DNA of 64,000 nucleotides from Bordetella bronchialis. GTDB lineage: Bacteria; Pseudomonadota; Gammaproteobacteria; Burkholderiales; Burkholderiaceae_B. The DNA lies in NCBI RefSeq assembly GCF_001676705.1, contig NZ_CP016170.1:186001-250000 (forward strand), in the 5' to 3' direction. Numbering within the stretch: position 1 is the first letter of the stretch; the number at the start of each line of letters is the position of its first letter. The notes below the pieces were generated by a model that worked only from the letters and a program-made list of their open reading frames with translations, was not told the DNA's origin and did no database searches. Positions 40,513 through 50,131 of this stretch are shown here, one piece after another. Both the position numbers and the translations under genes were made by a program.

Positions 40513-40713
40513 CTATCTAAGCCCGGTGCTCTCGATCCAGCCGAAATGGTGCGCGAGCAGCACGAACAGGAACAGGGCGACGGACAGCCCGATGCGCACG
40601 GTCAAGGCGTTGACCGTCCTGTTGGTGGTGCCTTTGTCCTTCATCAGGTAGACCAGGGCCGAGCCCAGGCTGGCCAGGATGCCGACAAAGGCCAGGACAA
40701 CGAAGAAGCGCAT
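40513..40713 (-). CDS. Twin transmembrane protein (DUF2909-like)
   Basis: A 66-aa protein on the strand opposite to the cluster, with two membrane helices (FFVVLAFVGILASLGSALVYLM and IGLSVALFLFVLLAHHFGW) joined by a short KDKGTTNRT loop. GGAGG lies 6 bases before the ATG. Proteins of this twin-helix type (HIG1-like) occur at this place beside SURF1 in related bacteria. Its start is only 36 bases from the SURF1 start, so the two genes are divergent. Confidence 0.8.
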   Translation of the reverse strand: MRFFVVLAFVGILASLGSALVYLMKDKGTTNRTVNALTVRIGLSVALFLFVLLAHHFGWIESTGLR

Positions 40714-40749
40714 GGCGGCCTCCGGGTGTAAATCAGAATTATTGCAGAC

Positions 40750-41529
40750 ATGGCTCGTGCGCATCGCACTCTGATCGCGTTGGTGCTGCTGGGCATCATG
40801 GCGGTGCTGCTGGGATCCTTGGGGCGCTGGCAGCTGCGCCGCGCCGACGAGCGGCGCGCCATCCTGGCGGCCATCGAGGCAGGCCGCCGGCAACCGCCCC
40901 TGCTGCTGACGGCGGCGACCTCCAGCGACGATCTGCGTCCCTGGCGCCCGGTGTCGGTGCAGGGCAAGTGGCGGGAGGACCTGACCGTACGGCTGGACAA
41001 CCGCAACCAGGACGGCCGTCCCGGTTACTGGATCGCCACGCCGCTGGTCCTGGAAGAAGGTTCGCGTACCGCCGTGCTCGTGCTGCGGGGATGGCTGCCT
41101 CGCACGCTGCCCGGCCAGCCCGCGGCGCCCGTGCCCGCCCTGGCGGACGGCATGCGCACCATCAGCGGAGAGCTCGTCCAGCGCGTGCCGCGGCTGTTCG
41201 AGCTATGGAATCCGGGCGGCCCGTCCAGCGATGCCTTGCCCGCCGCCTGGCCATCGCCGGGCGGGCCGCCGACGGTGCAGAATCTGGATCTGGACGTGTA
41301 TGCCAGGGCGACCGGGCTGCACCTGCTTCCCACGGTGGTGGAGCAGCTGGGGCCGTCCGGCGACGGCCTGGTGCGCGAGTGGCCGCAGCCCTCCGTCGAC
41401 TACAACCAGAACCTGGGCTATGCGATGCAATGGTTCAGCTTCGCCAGCATCGCCGCCATTGCGTTCGTCGTGGTGGCCGTGCGCGCGCTGCGTGGGGCCC
41501 GCGCCACGCGGCGCGGGCGTGGGCCCTAG
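40750..41529 (+). CDS. SURF1 family cytochrome oxidase assembly protein
   Basis: SURF1 (259 aa) helps insert heme a into subunit I. It has the two-helix layout: an N-terminal helix (TLIALVLLGIMAVLLGSLGRWQLRR, about 7-30) with GRWQLRR typical of the family, a periplasmic domain with RPVSVQGKWREDLTVRLDNRNQDGRPGYWIATPL and RGWLPR, and a C-terminal helix preceded by NQNLGYAMQWFSFASIA, also a hallmark. The ATG lacks a strong ribosome site. Confidence 0.92.
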   Translation: MARAHRTLIALVLLGIMAVLLGSLGRWQLRRADERRAILAAIEAGRRQPPLLLTAATSSDDLRPWRPVSVQGKWREDLTVRLDNRNQDGRPGYWIATPLVLEEGSRTAVLVLRGWLPRTLPGQPAAPVPALADGMRTISGELVQRVPRLFELWNPGGPSSDALPAAWPSPGGPPTVQNLDLDVYARATGLHLLPTVVEQLGPSGDGLVREWPQPSVDYNQNLGYAMQWFSFASIAAIAFVVVAVRALRGARATRRGRGP

Positions 41530-41586
41530 CCCGGCGCCGCGTCGCGCATCGCCCCTTTCCGTATCACCCACGCAGGAATCCTTACC

Positions 41587-42252
41587 TTGGCCATACCCGC
41601 CCCGACCACCGCGCGCAGCGCCCCGCCTGCCGCACGGCGCCGCGCCAGGCACATCATCATCGCGATCTTCCTGATCACGCTCGCGCCGATATTGGGCGCG
41701 GTGATCATGTACATGAACCCCCAATGGTGGCCCGAGGAAGGCAGCAACTACGGCACGCTCGTGCAGCCGCAGCGCGACCTTCCCGGCCCCGCCGCCTTGC
41801 CGCTGGCCACGCTGGACGGGCAACCCTTCGACCTGGCCGGCCTCAAGGGAAAGTGGCTGCTGATGGCCGCCGACGGCGGCGCCTGCCCGGAATCCTGCGC
41901 CCGCAAGCTGTTCATCATCCGCAATACCCACGCCAGCCAGGGCAAGAACGTCGACCGGCTGGCCCGCGTGTGGTTCATCACCGACGACGCGCCGGTGCCG
42001 CAGAAGGTGCTGGATGCCTATCGTGGTACGGTCATGGTGCGGGCGCGGCCGGAGCAGCTGGCGCCCTTCCTGCTGGGCGCGCCGGCTCCCGCCGCCGGGC
42101 AGGGCGCGGCAAACGCCGCCGACGCGCTGGCCGGGCCGATGTGGATGGTCGATCCGCTGGGCCACCTGATGCTGCAGTTCCCCGCCGACGCCGATCCGGT
42201 GAAGGTGCGCAAGGATGTCAGCAAGCTCGTCTACAACTCCCGCATCGGCTAA
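41587..42252 (+). CDS. SCO-like thioredoxin-fold membrane protein
   Basis: A 221-aa protein with one membrane helix (about 22-44) and a periplasmic thioredoxin-like domain. A CPESC motif (Cys100, Cys104) has the CxxxC spacing of SCO copper chaperones, but the distal histidine of SCO proteins is not obvious. It is conserved at this place between SURF1 and ctaA in betaproteobacteria. Start taken as TTG at 41587 with AGGAA upstream. Probably an oxidase assembly factor; role unproven. Confidence 0.72.
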   Translation: MAIPAPTTARSAPPAARRRARHIIIAIFLITLAPILGAVIMYMNPQWWPEEGSNYGTLVQPQRDLPGPAALPLATLDGQPFDLAGLKGKWLLMAADGGACPESCARKLFIIRNTHASQGKNVDRLARVWFITDDAPVPQKVLDAYRGTVMVRARPEQLAPFLLGAPAPAAGQGAANAADALAGPMWMVDPLGHLMLQFPADADPVKVRKDVSKLVYNSRIG

Positions 42253-42256
42253 GGCC

Positions 42257-43300
42257 ATGGACCGCATCATCCTTCGCTATCGCAAACTGGTTTTCTTCAC
42301 CTGGTTCCTGACGCTGGACCTGATCATGTTCGGCGCCTTCGTGCGCCTGACCGATTCCGGGCTGGGCTGCCCGGACTGGCCGGGCTGCTACGGCAGCGTG
42401 ACGCCGCTGGGTTCGTTGCATGACATCCACGCGGCCAACAGCGCCATGCCCTTCGGGCCCGTGTCGCTGTCCAAGGCCTGGATCGAAATGATCCACCGCT
42501 ATGCCGGCTCCATCCTGGGCATGCTGATCATCGCCATCGTCTACATGGCATGGCGCTATCGCGGCCGGCTGGGGCGGTCGCCGGCCCTGGCGACGGCGGC
42601 TTTGGTAATCGTCTGCGTGCAGGGCGCCTTCGGCGCCTGGACCGTCACCCACCAGCTGATGCCGGTGGTCGTGACGGCGCACTTGCTGTTCGGCATGCTG
42701 ACCCTGGCCGTCATGACGTGGCTGGCGGCCCGCGAGCGGCCCTACCAGGCGCTGGGCCCGCAGGCCGCGCGCTGGCGCGGCTGGATGGTGGGGGGGACGG
42801 CCCTGCTGGTGGTGCAGATCGCGCTGGGTGGCTGGGTCAGCACCAACTATGCGGCCCTGGCCTGCATGGATTTCCCCACCTGCCAGGGGCAATGGGTGCC
42901 GCCCATGGACTTCGCCGGCGGCTATTCCATCATCCGGGCGCTGGGCGAACTGCCCTCCGGCGAGATGATTTCCCAGTACGCGCTGACGGCGATCCACTGG
43001 GTGCACCGCAATTTCGCCTTCCTGGTGTTCGTCTACCTGGGCATCTTGGGCTTTCGCTTGCGCACCGAGCCCGGGCTGCGGGGGCCGGCCAACCTGATGC
43101 TCGGGTTGCTGCTGGCCCAGCTGCTGACCGGCCTGACCACGATTTTCTTCGAATGGCCCCTGCTGATCGCCGTCCTGCACAACGGCGGCGCCGCCGGGCT
43201 GGTCCTGGCGACGGTGACGCTGCTGGTGCGGCTGTCCACCGCCGGACGCCCGGCGCTGCGCACGCTGGGCGCCGTCCGGCCCGAGGGCAGCCCCGCATGA
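42257..43300 (+). CDS. ctaA: Heme A synthase (COX15/CtaA)
   Basis: CtaA (347 aa) hydroxylates the C8 methyl of heme O to heme A for oxidase. Eight membrane helices; family motifs GLGCPDWPGCYG (about 35-46), EMIHRYAGSILG with a heme-ligand histidine, TVTHQLMPVVVTAHL, AIHWVHRN, and the last VLHNGGAAGL with conserved histidines. The Cys in GCPDWPGC pair is kept. The ATG at 42257 (MDRIILRYRK) follows AAGG just after the previous stop. Confidence 0.94.
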   Translation: MDRIILRYRKLVFFTWFLTLDLIMFGAFVRLTDSGLGCPDWPGCYGSVTPLGSLHDIHAANSAMPFGPVSLSKAWIEMIHRYAGSILGMLIIAIVYMAWRYRGRLGRSPALATAALVIVCVQGAFGAWTVTHQLMPVVVTAHLLFGMLTLAVMTWLAARERPYQALGPQAARWRGWMVGGTALLVVQIALGGWVSTNYAALACMDFPTCQGQWVPPMDFAGGYSIIRALGELPSGEMISQYALTAIHWVHRNFAFLVFVYLGILGFRLRTEPGLRGPANLMLGLLLAQLLTGLTTIFFEWPLLIAVLHNGGAAGLVLATVTLLVRLSTAGRPALRTLGAVRPEGSPA

Positions 43301-43414
43301 GGCCGCCGCCCCGGCGTGCGCCGGGCAGGGACTGGCCGTCCGGTCCCCGCCATGGCCCCGGATCTCCCCGGCCGGCGGGCCCGGCCCGCGAGCCGGTTTA
43401 GAATAGCGCCTATC

Positions 43415-44308
43415 ATGACCAGTTTCGCCGCCTCGGATTCCGGACTACTACGCCAGTATCTGGTGCTGACCAAGCCGCGTGTCACGCAGCTTGCCGTCTT
43501 CTGCGCCGTCATCGGAATGTTCCTGGCCGCGCCCGGCATGCCGGACCTCAAGCGCGTGGCGTTCGCCACGCTGGGCATCTGGCTGCTGGCGGCGGCCGCT
43601 TTCGCCATCAATTGCCTGATCGAACAGGAAGTGGACGCCCGCATGCTGCGCACCGCGCGGCGCCCCACGGCGCGCGGCACCATCATGCCGCAGCAGGTGA
43701 TCGCCCTGTCCGGCCTGCTGGGCGGCGCCGGCATGCTGGTGCTGTACAACCTGGTGAATCCGCTGACGATGTGGCTGACCTTCGCCACCTTCGTGGGCTA
43801 CGCCGTCATCTACACGGTGATCCTCAAGCCGCGCACGCCGCAGAACATCGTCATCGGCGGCCTGTCGGGCGCCATGCCGCCCGCGCTGGGCTGGGCCGCC
43901 ATCGCCAACGCCACCCCGGCGCAGGCCTGGGTGCTGGTGCTCATCATCTTCATCTGGACGCCGCCGCATTTCTGGGCGCTGGCGCTCTATCGCACGAACG
44001 ACTACGTCAAGGCCGGCCTGCCCATGCTGCCCGTCACGCACGGCCAGAAGTTCACGCGCCTGCATATCCTGCTTTACAGCGTCGCGCTGCTGGCGACGAC
44101 CCTGCTCCCCTACGCCATCCGCATGAGCGGGGTCATCTACCTGGCTTGCGCGCTGGTGTTGGGGGCGGTGTTCGTCGGCTATGCCTGGCGGCTGTACCGA
44201 GCCTATTCCGATGCCCTGGCGCGCAAGCTGTTCCGCTATTCCATCGTGTACCTGGCGCTGCTGTTCGGCGCCTTGCTGATCGACCACTGGGCCCAGCTGC
44301 TGGCCTGA
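43415..44308 (+). CDS. ctaB: Protoheme IX farnesyltransferase (heme O synthase)
   Basis: CtaB/CyoE (297 aa) adds a farnesyl group to protoheme, the step before CtaA. It has nine hydrophobic segments and the UbiA-type site [19 protein letters not shown] (about 61-79), in which the first Asp of the usual NxxxDxxxD is Glu, as in some proteobacterial CyoE. The later APPLAW-like [11 protein letters not shown] and [11 protein letters not shown] blocks are clear. ATG at 43415 starts [12 protein letters not shown]; there is no strong ribosome site. Confidence 0.94.
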   Translation: MTSFAASDSGLLRQYLVLTKPRVTQLAVFCAVIGMFLAAPGMPDLKRVAFATLGIWLLAAAAFAINCLIEQEVDARMLRTARRPTARGTIMPQQVIALSGLLGGAGMLVLYNLVNPLTMWLTFATFVGYAVIYTVILKPRTPQNIVIGGLSGAMPPALGWAAIANATPAQAWVLVLIIFIWTPPHFWALALYRTNDYVKAGLPMLPVTHGQKFTRLHILLYSVALLATTLLPYAIRMSGVIYLACALVLGAVFVGYAWRLYRAYSDALARKLFRYSIVYLALLFGALLIDHWAQLLA

Positions 44309-44325
44309 CCGCCGCGAGACCTTCC

Positions 44326-44931
44326 ATGCCCGTTACCGTTGTCCCGCGCCGCGCCCTGTTGCGCGCCTTCGCCGCCGCGCCCATCGCCGCCCTGCTGGCG
44401 GCCTGCGGCCAGGATACGCCGTCCTTCAAGGGCAGCGACATTACCGGCACCCATCTGGGCAAGGACCTGTCCATGGTCGACCAGGACGGCCGGCCGCGCA
44501 CGCTGGCCGACTATGCCGGCAAGGTGCTGGTGGTGTTCTTCGGCTATACGCAGTGCCCCGACGTGTGCCCGACATCCCTGGCGGAACTGGCGCAGGTCAT
44601 GGAAGCCCTGGGCAGCGACGCCGCGCGCGTGCAAGTGGTCATGATCACCGTGGACCCGGAGCGCGACACGCCGGAAGTGCTGAAGCAATACGTGCAGACC
44701 TTCAATCCCGCCTTCGCCGGGCTGACCGGCACGCCCGAACAGGTCAAGCAGGCGGCCACGTCCTTCAAGGTGTATTACGCCAAGGTGCCGGCCAAGAACG
44801 GCAAGGACTACAGCATGGATCACAGCGCCGCCTTCTACCTGCTGGACACCAAGGGCGAAGCGCGGGTGCTGGCGGGCAACGGCTCGGACGTGGCTTCGCT
44901 GACGCACGATATCAAGGCCCTGCTGGCCTGA
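44326..44931 (+). CDS. SCO1/SenC copper chaperone
   Basis: A 201-aa Sco1-family protein that delivers copper to CuA of subunit II. A lipoprotein signal with LLAAC (Cys27) suggests anchoring. The copper-binding CPDVC (Cys77, Cys81) in GYTQCPDVCPTSL and the histidine in DHSAAFYLL (His166) form the metal site. Starts 17 bases after ctaB. Together with the SCO-like protein above the cluster has two thioredoxin-like factors. Confidence 0.94.
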   Translation: MPVTVVPRRALLRAFAAAPIAALLAACGQDTPSFKGSDITGTHLGKDLSMVDQDGRPRTLADYAGKVLVVFFGYTQCPDVCPTSLAELAQVMEALGSDAARVQVVMITVDPERDTPEVLKQYVQTFNPAFAGLTGTPEQVKQAATSFKVYYAKVPAKNGKDYSMDHSAAFYLLDTKGEARVLAGNGSDVASLTHDIKALLA

Positions 44932-44992
44932 TTTCCCGTCGATTCGTGCCTGGGTGCGGGGCTCTTGTGAGGCTTCCCGCGCCCGTCCGTGT

Positions 44993-45235
44993 TCAGCCGC
45001 CCGTGGACTTCCCCGCATTCATGGCGGCTTGCCATTCGGCCAGGGCTTCCCGCGCCGGTTCATCGAGTTCGGCCACGGCGACATCCCGGCGACCGCTCAG
45101 GATCATCAAGGCATAGGGCGTGGCCAGCGCCGAGGCCTGCGCGCACAGGCGGGCTTCCTCGCCTATGGCGGGAAAGCGGTTGCGCCAGAAATTGATCGCG
45201 TCTTCGAGCCGGGTGATCGGAATGACGGTGTCCAT
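44993..45235 (-). CDS. DUF3717-like small protein
   Basis: An 80-aa cytoplasmic protein with the recognisable RLEDAINFWRNRFPAIGEEARLCAQASALATPYALMI core of the DUF3717 family, common in Burkholderiales and without known function. No signal or membrane segment. It lies convergent to sco1 and divergent from the glycine-zipper gene; it begins at 45235. Confidence 0.72.
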   Translation of the reverse strand: MDTVIPITRLEDAINFWRNRFPAIGEEARLCAQASALATPYALMILSGRRDVAVAELDEPAREALAEWQAAMNAGKSTGG

Positions 45236-45411
45236 CGGGCCATTGTCCCAGAACCGCGCCTGGTGGCGCGCGGCAATGCGGAGGAGGCCTTCAACGGTAG
45301 CGGGGAAAGCCGCGCGCGGCTTGCAAAACTTTCAAACGGTCACTTTGGCAATACGCTGAAAATAGGACCGGGTGCTATACATCGGGCCGTCTTTTTCCAA
45401 AGGAGACCCTC

Positions 45412-46134
45412 ATGAATGCTCCAGCGCCCTTGCACGGCCCCGTCGGGCGCCGCGGCCTGCATCCCCTGGTCGCCGCCGCGTCCGTCTGCGTGATCGCGTT
45501 GTGCGCCGTTGCCATCGCCGCCATCATGGGCTGGCTGCCCACGCCGAACGCGCAACAGGAAGGCGCGCACGCCCAGGCCGCCAGCGCGGCCGGCCCGGAG
45601 GACGCCAACCTGGCGCCGCTGCCCGCCACGCAGCCCCAGGCCGGCGCCGCCGCCACGCCCCAGGCCGCCGCCGCGCCATCCGCGGCCGGCACGCCGCCGC
45701 GCGTCGCGCAGGCGCCGGCCCAGACGACCGCGCCCCGCCCGCAGAACCCGGCGCCCGCGCCCCAGCAGTCCGCCGCCGCGGCGTGTCCGCAATGCGGCGT
45801 GGTGGTGTCGGTCAATACCGTGCAAGTGCCGGTGCAGAACCAGAGCGAACCCATCGTCGGCACCGTCGCCGGCGGGGTGGTGGGCGGCGTGGTCGGCAAC
45901 CAGTTCGGCGGGGGGCACGGCAAGACCGCGCTGACCGTGCTGGGCGCGGTCGGCGGCGCTTTGGCAGGCCGTGAAATCGAGCGTAATATCAAGCAGCAAC
46001 AGACCGTGACACGCTATCAACTGGTGGCGCGCACCAACGACGGCCGCACGCATACCTTCCACAGCGCGACGCCTTTCCAATACGCGCCCGGACAGGCCAT
46101 CCGTGTCGAAAACAATCAGCTGCTGCCGGGTTGA
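45412..46134 (+). CDS. Glycine-zipper 2TM domain protein
   Basis: A 240-aa protein with an N-terminal membrane helix (about 17-40), a low-complexity Ala/Pro/Gln linker (about 45-125), a Cys pair CPQC, and a glycine-zipper domain (about 148-190: IVGTVAGGVVGGVVGNQFGGGHGK and GAVGGALAGREIERN), as in SlyB/Rick_17kDa-type outer-envelope proteins. It ends with a beta-rich tail. Probably an envelope protein. Start supported by AAAGGAGA upstream. Confidence 0.78.
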   Translation: MNAPAPLHGPVGRRGLHPLVAAASVCVIALCAVAIAAIMGWLPTPNAQQEGAHAQAASAAGPEDANLAPLPATQPQAGAAATPQAAAAPSAAGTPPRVAQAPAQTTAPRPQNPAPAPQQSAAAACPQCGVVVSVNTVQVPVQNQSEPIVGTVAGGVVGGVVGNQFGGGHGKTALTVLGAVGGALAGREIERNIKQQQTVTRYQLVARTNDGRTHTFHSATPFQYAPGQAIRVENNQLLPG

Positions 46135-46161
46135 GCCGCGCAGCGGGGGCAAGAGGACGAA

Positions 46162-47166
46162 ATGACGAACCAAAACACCAACCCTTTCGTTCTGCCCGGC
46201 ATGGGCCAGGGCTCCGCCGATACGGCGGGCAATCCGCTGCTGGCCAGCATGGAGATGATGCGCCAGGCCTGGGCGGGCCTGACCGGCCCCGGCGGCCTGG
46301 CGCAGGTCATGCCCATGACGCCCCCCATGAACCTGCAGGACCTGGAACAGCGCATCGCCGAATTGCGCGCGGTGGAAAGCTGGCTGCGCCTGAACCTGTC
46401 CATGCTGAGCAGCACCATCCAGGGCCTGGAGGTCCAGCGCTCCACCATCGCCACCCTGCGGTCCTTCGTGGACAACATGGGGGCGCAGGCGCAGGATGCC
46501 GGCAACTGGGGCGGGGCCTCGCCGCTGGAGATCGTGCTGGGCCTGAAGCCGGCGCCAGGACAGTCCGCCGCGAAGCCGCCGGCGGGACGCGAGGGCCGGA
46601 CCGATACGGAAGCGCGTGCGCCGGATGCCGGTGCGCGCGGCGGCGCCCAGGCCGGTTCGCAAGCGGATACCGGTAGCCCGGGCGCGGCAGCGCCGGGCGT
46701 GGCGGGTGGCGGGCGTGCGGCCGGCACCGCCAGCGCTTCATCCGCTTCGTCGGGCGGCACGCCGCGTCCGGACGCGGACACGTCGTCGGGCGCCGCGGCT
46801 TCCTCCGCCGGCTCGGCGCAGGCCATCAGCCAGGCGGCGCAGTCGGCCTCCGAAGCCTGGTGGGGCATGCTGCAGCAGCAGTTCAACCAATTGGCCGCGG
46901 CAACCGCCGCCACCATGCCCGGCATGACGGGCGGCGCGCCGGATCGGGGATCGGCGCCCAAGCCGGGCGCGGCCGCGCCGGGCCAAGGCGGCACCGCGGC
47001 GGGGACCGCGCCTTCCGGCAAATCGACGCCCGCGGCATCCGCGGCCGGCGCCCCCGCGGGGGCCAGGCGCGGCGCCGCGCGCAAGACCAGCGCGACCGGC
47101 ACCGCCAAGCCCCGCAAGGCGGCCGCCAGGAAAAACAAAATACAATCGGACCCTGACCAGTCCTGA
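46162..47166 (+). CDS. phaM: PhaM family polyhydroxyalkanoate granule protein
   Basis: A 334-aa PhaM-like protein that in other betaproteobacteria activates PHA synthase and tethers granules to the nucleoid. The N-terminal FVLPGMGQ and the PMNLQDLEQRIAELRAVESWLRLNLSMLSSTIQGLEVQRSTIATLR helix (about 55-105) are the family core; a long Ala/Gly/Ser-rich middle follows, then a lysine/arginine-rich tail (ARRGAARKTSATGTAKPRKAAARKNK) suitable for DNA binding. No other pha gene is in the window. A terminator follows. Confidence 0.85.
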   Translation: MTNQNTNPFVLPGMGQGSADTAGNPLLASMEMMRQAWAGLTGPGGLAQVMPMTPPMNLQDLEQRIAELRAVESWLRLNLSMLSSTIQGLEVQRSTIATLRSFVDNMGAQAQDAGNWGGASPLEIVLGLKPAPGQSAAKPPAGREGRTDTEARAPDAGARGGAQAGSQADTGSPGAAAPGVAGGGRAAGTASASSASSGGTPRPDADTSSGAAASSAGSAQAISQAAQSASEAWWGMLQQQFNQLAAATAATMPGMTGGAPDRGSAPKPGAAAPGQGGTAAGTAPSGKSTPAASAAGAPAGARRGAARKTSATGTAKPRKAAARKNKIQSDPDQS

Positions 47167-47179
47167 TTCCCTTCTAGCC

Positions 47180-47210
47180 ATGCGCCGCCCACGAGGCGGC
47201 GCATTCTTGT
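47180..47210 (+). terminator. Terminator between phaM and glmU
   Basis: ATGCGCCGCC (47180-47189) pairs with GGCGGCGCAT (47195-47204), loop CACGA, then TCTTGT. The short T-tract makes it moderate. It separates the phaM transcript from glmU, which begins 16 bases later. Confidence 0.65.
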
Positions 47211-47219
47211 AGAGATTCC

Positions 47220-48590
47220 ATGCTCAACGTCGTCATTCTCGCTGCCGGTCTCGGCAAGCGCATGCAATCCGATTTGCCCAAGGTACTGCACACGCTTGCC
47301 GGCCGGCCCATGCTGGAACACGTGCTGGACAGCGCGCGGGCACTGGAGCCCGACCGCATCGTGGTGGTGGTGGGCCATGGCGCCGACCGCGTCCGGGCCG
47401 CCTTCGAGCACCGGTCCGATGTGTCCTTCGCGCTGCAGCAGCCGCAGCAGGGAACCGGGCACGCCGTGGCGCAAGCCGTCCCCCTGTTGCGCGAAGGCGG
47501 AAACGACGATGTCACGCTGGTCCTGTACGGCGACGTGCCGCTGGTGCAGCCCGATACGCTGCGGCGCCTGCTGGAGGCGCGCGGCAAGGGCATGGCGGTG
47601 CTGACGGAAACCCTGGCCGATCCCACGGGCTATGGCCGCATCGTCCGTGACGGGCAAGGCGCCATCCGCCGCATCGTCGAGCACAAGGACGCAAGCGAGG
47701 CCGAGCGCGCCATCGCCGAAGTGAACACCGGCATCCTGGCCGCGCCCACCGCGCGCCTGAAGGACTGGCTGTCCCACATCGATAACCGCAACGCGCAGGG
47801 CGAGTACTACCTGACCGACGTCGTCGGGCTGGCCGTCAAGGACGACGTCCCCGTCGGCAGCGCGCAGCCGGCGGCCGCCTGGGAAACCCTGGGCGTCAAT
47901 AGCCGCGTGCAGCAGGCGGAACTCGAACGCACCTGGCAGCGCGAACAGGCGCGCCGCCTGCTGGAGGCGGGCGCCACCATCGCGGACCCGGCCCGCTTCG
48001 ACCTGCGCGGCACGCTGCGCGTCGGGCGCGACGTCTTCATCGACGTGGGCTGCGTCTTCGAGGGCCAGGTCGAACTGGCCGACGGCGCGCGTGTCGGCCC
48101 GCATTGCGTGCTGCGCGACGTGCGTGTCGGCGCCGGTGTCGTCGTAGAGGCCTTCAGCCATTTGCATGGCGCGACGATAGGCGCGGACGCGCGCATCGGT
48201 CCCTACGCCCGGCTGCGTCCGGGCACGGCGCTGGCGGACGGCGCCCATATCGGCAACTTCGTCGAGGTCAAGAACAGCAATGTCGGGCCGGGCAGCAAGG
48301 CCAACCACCTTGCCTACATCGGCGATGCCGACGTCGGCGCGCGCGTCAACGTGGGCGCCGGCACCATCACCTGCAACTACGACGGCGTCAACAAGCACCG
48401 CACCACGATCGAGGACGACGCTTTCATCGGCTCGGATACCCAGCTGGTGGCGCCGGTGCGCGTGGGCCGGGGCGCCACGCTGGGCGCAGGTACGACGCTG
48501 ACGCGCGATGCGCCGGCCGGCAAGTTGACGGTGTCGCGCGCGCGGCAAACCACTGTGGAGAACTGGCAACGCCCGGTCAAGAAATCGTGA
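47220..48590 (+). CDS. glmU: Bifunctional UDP-N-acetylglucosamine pyrophosphorylase / glucosamine-1-phosphate N-acetyltransferase
   Basis: GlmU (456 aa) makes UDP-GlcNAc for peptidoglycan and lipopolysaccharide. The N-terminal uridyltransferase has [18 protein letters not shown] (7-24) and GTGHAVAQA; the C-terminal half is a left-handed beta-helix (repeats such as [18 protein letters not shown]) with the acetyltransferase His and RPG motif. Its stop overlaps the GTG of the MFS gene, and glmS, which makes its precursor, is 5 kb further on. Confidence 0.97.
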   Translation: MLNVVILAAGLGKRMQSDLPKVLHTLAGRPMLEHVLDSARALEPDRIVVVVGHGADRVRAAFEHRSDVSFALQQPQQGTGHAVAQAVPLLREGGNDDVTLVLYGDVPLVQPDTLRRLLEARGKGMAVLTETLADPTGYGRIVRDGQGAIRRIVEHKDASEAERAIAEVNTGILAAPTARLKDWLSHIDNRNAQGEYYLTDVVGLAVKDDVPVGSAQPAAAWETLGVNSRVQQAELERTWQREQARRLLEAGATIADPARFDLRGTLRVGRDVFIDVGCVFEGQVELADGARVGPHCVLRDVRVGAGVVVEAFSHLHGATIGADARIGPYARLRPGTALADGAHIGNFVEVKNSNVGPGSKANHLAYIGDADVGARVNVGAGTITCNYDGVNKHRTTIEDDAFIGSDTQLVAPVRVGRGATLGAGTTLTRDAPAGKLTVSRARQTTVENWQRPVKKS

Positions 48591-50017
48591 AGGATCAAAG
48601 CAGCCGCCCCGCGAACGAACAATCCGGCCCCTCGCAGGGCCCGGAGGCGCCCAAGCCCGTTTTCGAGGGGCTGCCCACGCCGCGCCGCTATTGGGCCGCC
48701 GGCGTGGTCATGCTGGGCATGACGCTGGCCGTGCTGGACGCCACCATCGCCAACGTCGCCCTGCCCACTATTTCGCTGGACCTGAATATCGATCCCGCCA
48801 GCGCGGTATGGATCGTCAACGCGTACAGCGTGTCCGTGGTGGTCATGCTGCTGCCTTTGTCCGCGCTGGCCGAACGGGTGGGTTTCCGCCGCATGTTCGG
48901 CCTGGGCCTGGGCTTGTTTACGCTGGCCTCGCTGGGTTGCGCGATGGCCAGTTCGCTTACGACGCTGATCCTGGCGCGCATGTTCCAGGGCGTGGGCGCC
49001 GCGTCGCTGATGTGCATGTTCGGCGGCCTGGTGCGCAATATCTACCCCCTGGCCAAGCTGGGCCGGGGCATCAGCCTGAACGCCACGCTGGTGGCGGTGA
49101 TGTCCGTGCTGGGGCCCACGCTGGGCTCGGTCATCCTGTCCATCGCGGACTGGCCGTGGATATTCGCGGTCAACGTGCCGATCGGGATTTTCGCGCTGTT
49201 CCTGGTGCGTTTCCTGCCCGACCCGCCGCGCAATACCACGCCCTTCGACGTGGTCAGCGCCGTGCTGTGCATGGTGGTGCTGGGCGTGTTCATCACCGGC
49301 GTCGATAACATGCACCAGGACCCGATCCGCGGGCTGGGCATGGTGGCGATTTCCATCCTGGCGGGCATCCTGCTGGTGCGGCGGGCCAGCCGCCAGACCG
49401 CGCCGCTGGTCCCGGTGGACCTGCTGCGCATCCAGCCTATCGCCTACGCCGTGGCGGCCTCGGGGTGCACCTTCGCCGCGCAGATGAGCGCCTACGTGTC
49501 GCTGCCTTTCTATTTCCAGTCCGTGCTCGGCCGCCCGCATCTGCAGGTAGGCATGCTGCTGGCCGCGTGGCCGGTGGGCACCGCCCTGGTCGCGCCGCTG
49601 GCGGGCCGCTTGTCCGACCGCTATTCCGCGGCCTCGCTCAGCGGCGTGGGCGCGGCCTGCATGACCTTCGGCCTGGTCTGGCTGGCCGTGCTGCCGCACA
49701 GCGCGTCCAACCCGTGGATCATCGCCGGCATGTTCATCTGCGGCGTGGGCTTCGGGATTTTCCAGACGCCGAACAACCGCTCGATGATCTCTTCGGCCCC
49801 GCGCAACCGCAGCGGCGCCATCGGCGGCGTCCAGGCCACCACGCGCGTCTTCGGCCAGAGCTTCGGCACCGCCCTGGTGGCCACGGCTTTCGGCCTGGCG
49901 CCGACGCGCGGACCGCTGGTGGCCCTTATCCTGGGCGCGGTGTGCGCGGGCATGGCCGTACTGGTCAATACCGTGCGGTTTTCAAAAGTACCGGGCGGCG
50001 CGCCGCGCAAGGGCTAG
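48587..50017 (+). CDS. MFS drug/proton antiporter (DHA2 type, 14 helices)
   Basis: A 476-aa exporter with about 14 membrane helices. Motif C-like [24 protein letters not shown] (about 34-55), with [11 protein letters not shown] typical of DHA2 proteins such as EmrB, and [14 protein letters not shown] are visible. The start is GTG at 48587, overlapping the glmU stop (GTGA); the first 30 residues are a hydrophilic tail. Substrate unknown. Confidence 0.88.
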   Translation: MKDQSSRPANEQSGPSQGPEAPKPVFEGLPTPRRYWAAGVVMLGMTLAVLDATIANVALPTISLDLNIDPASAVWIVNAYSVSVVVMLLPLSALAERVGFRRMFGLGLGLFTLASLGCAMASSLTTLILARMFQGVGAASLMCMFGGLVRNIYPLAKLGRGISLNATLVAVMSVLGPTLGSVILSIADWPWIFAVNVPIGIFALFLVRFLPDPPRNTTPFDVVSAVLCMVVLGVFITGVDNMHQDPIRGLGMVAISILAGILLVRRASRQTAPLVPVDLLRIQPIAYAVAASGCTFAAQMSAYVSLPFYFQSVLGRPHLQVGMLLAAWPVGTALVAPLAGRLSDRYSAASLSGVGAACMTFGLVWLAVLPHSASNPWIIAGMFICGVGFGIFQTPNNRSMISSAPRNRSGAIGGVQATTRVFGQSFGTALVATAFGLAPTRGPLVALILGAVCAGMAVLVNTVRFSKVPGGAPRKG

Positions 50018-50073
50018 CGCGCCGGCCGGGCTGCCTCCACGCCTTGTGGCACGGGTTTTTCATGGGCCGCTCC

Positions 50074-50079
50074 TATAAT
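50074..50079 (+). promoter_or_regulatory. Candidate -10 box for the ugd operon
   Basis: TATAAT lies about 55 bases before the ugd ATG. The position 17 bases upstream (ACGGGT) is a poor -35. It is the only consensus -10 in the gap. Confidence 0.4.
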
Positions 50080-50131
50080 GCGGCATGGTCGCGCGTTGCG
50101 CGGCGGATGAATCAATGAAGGGCGATCATCA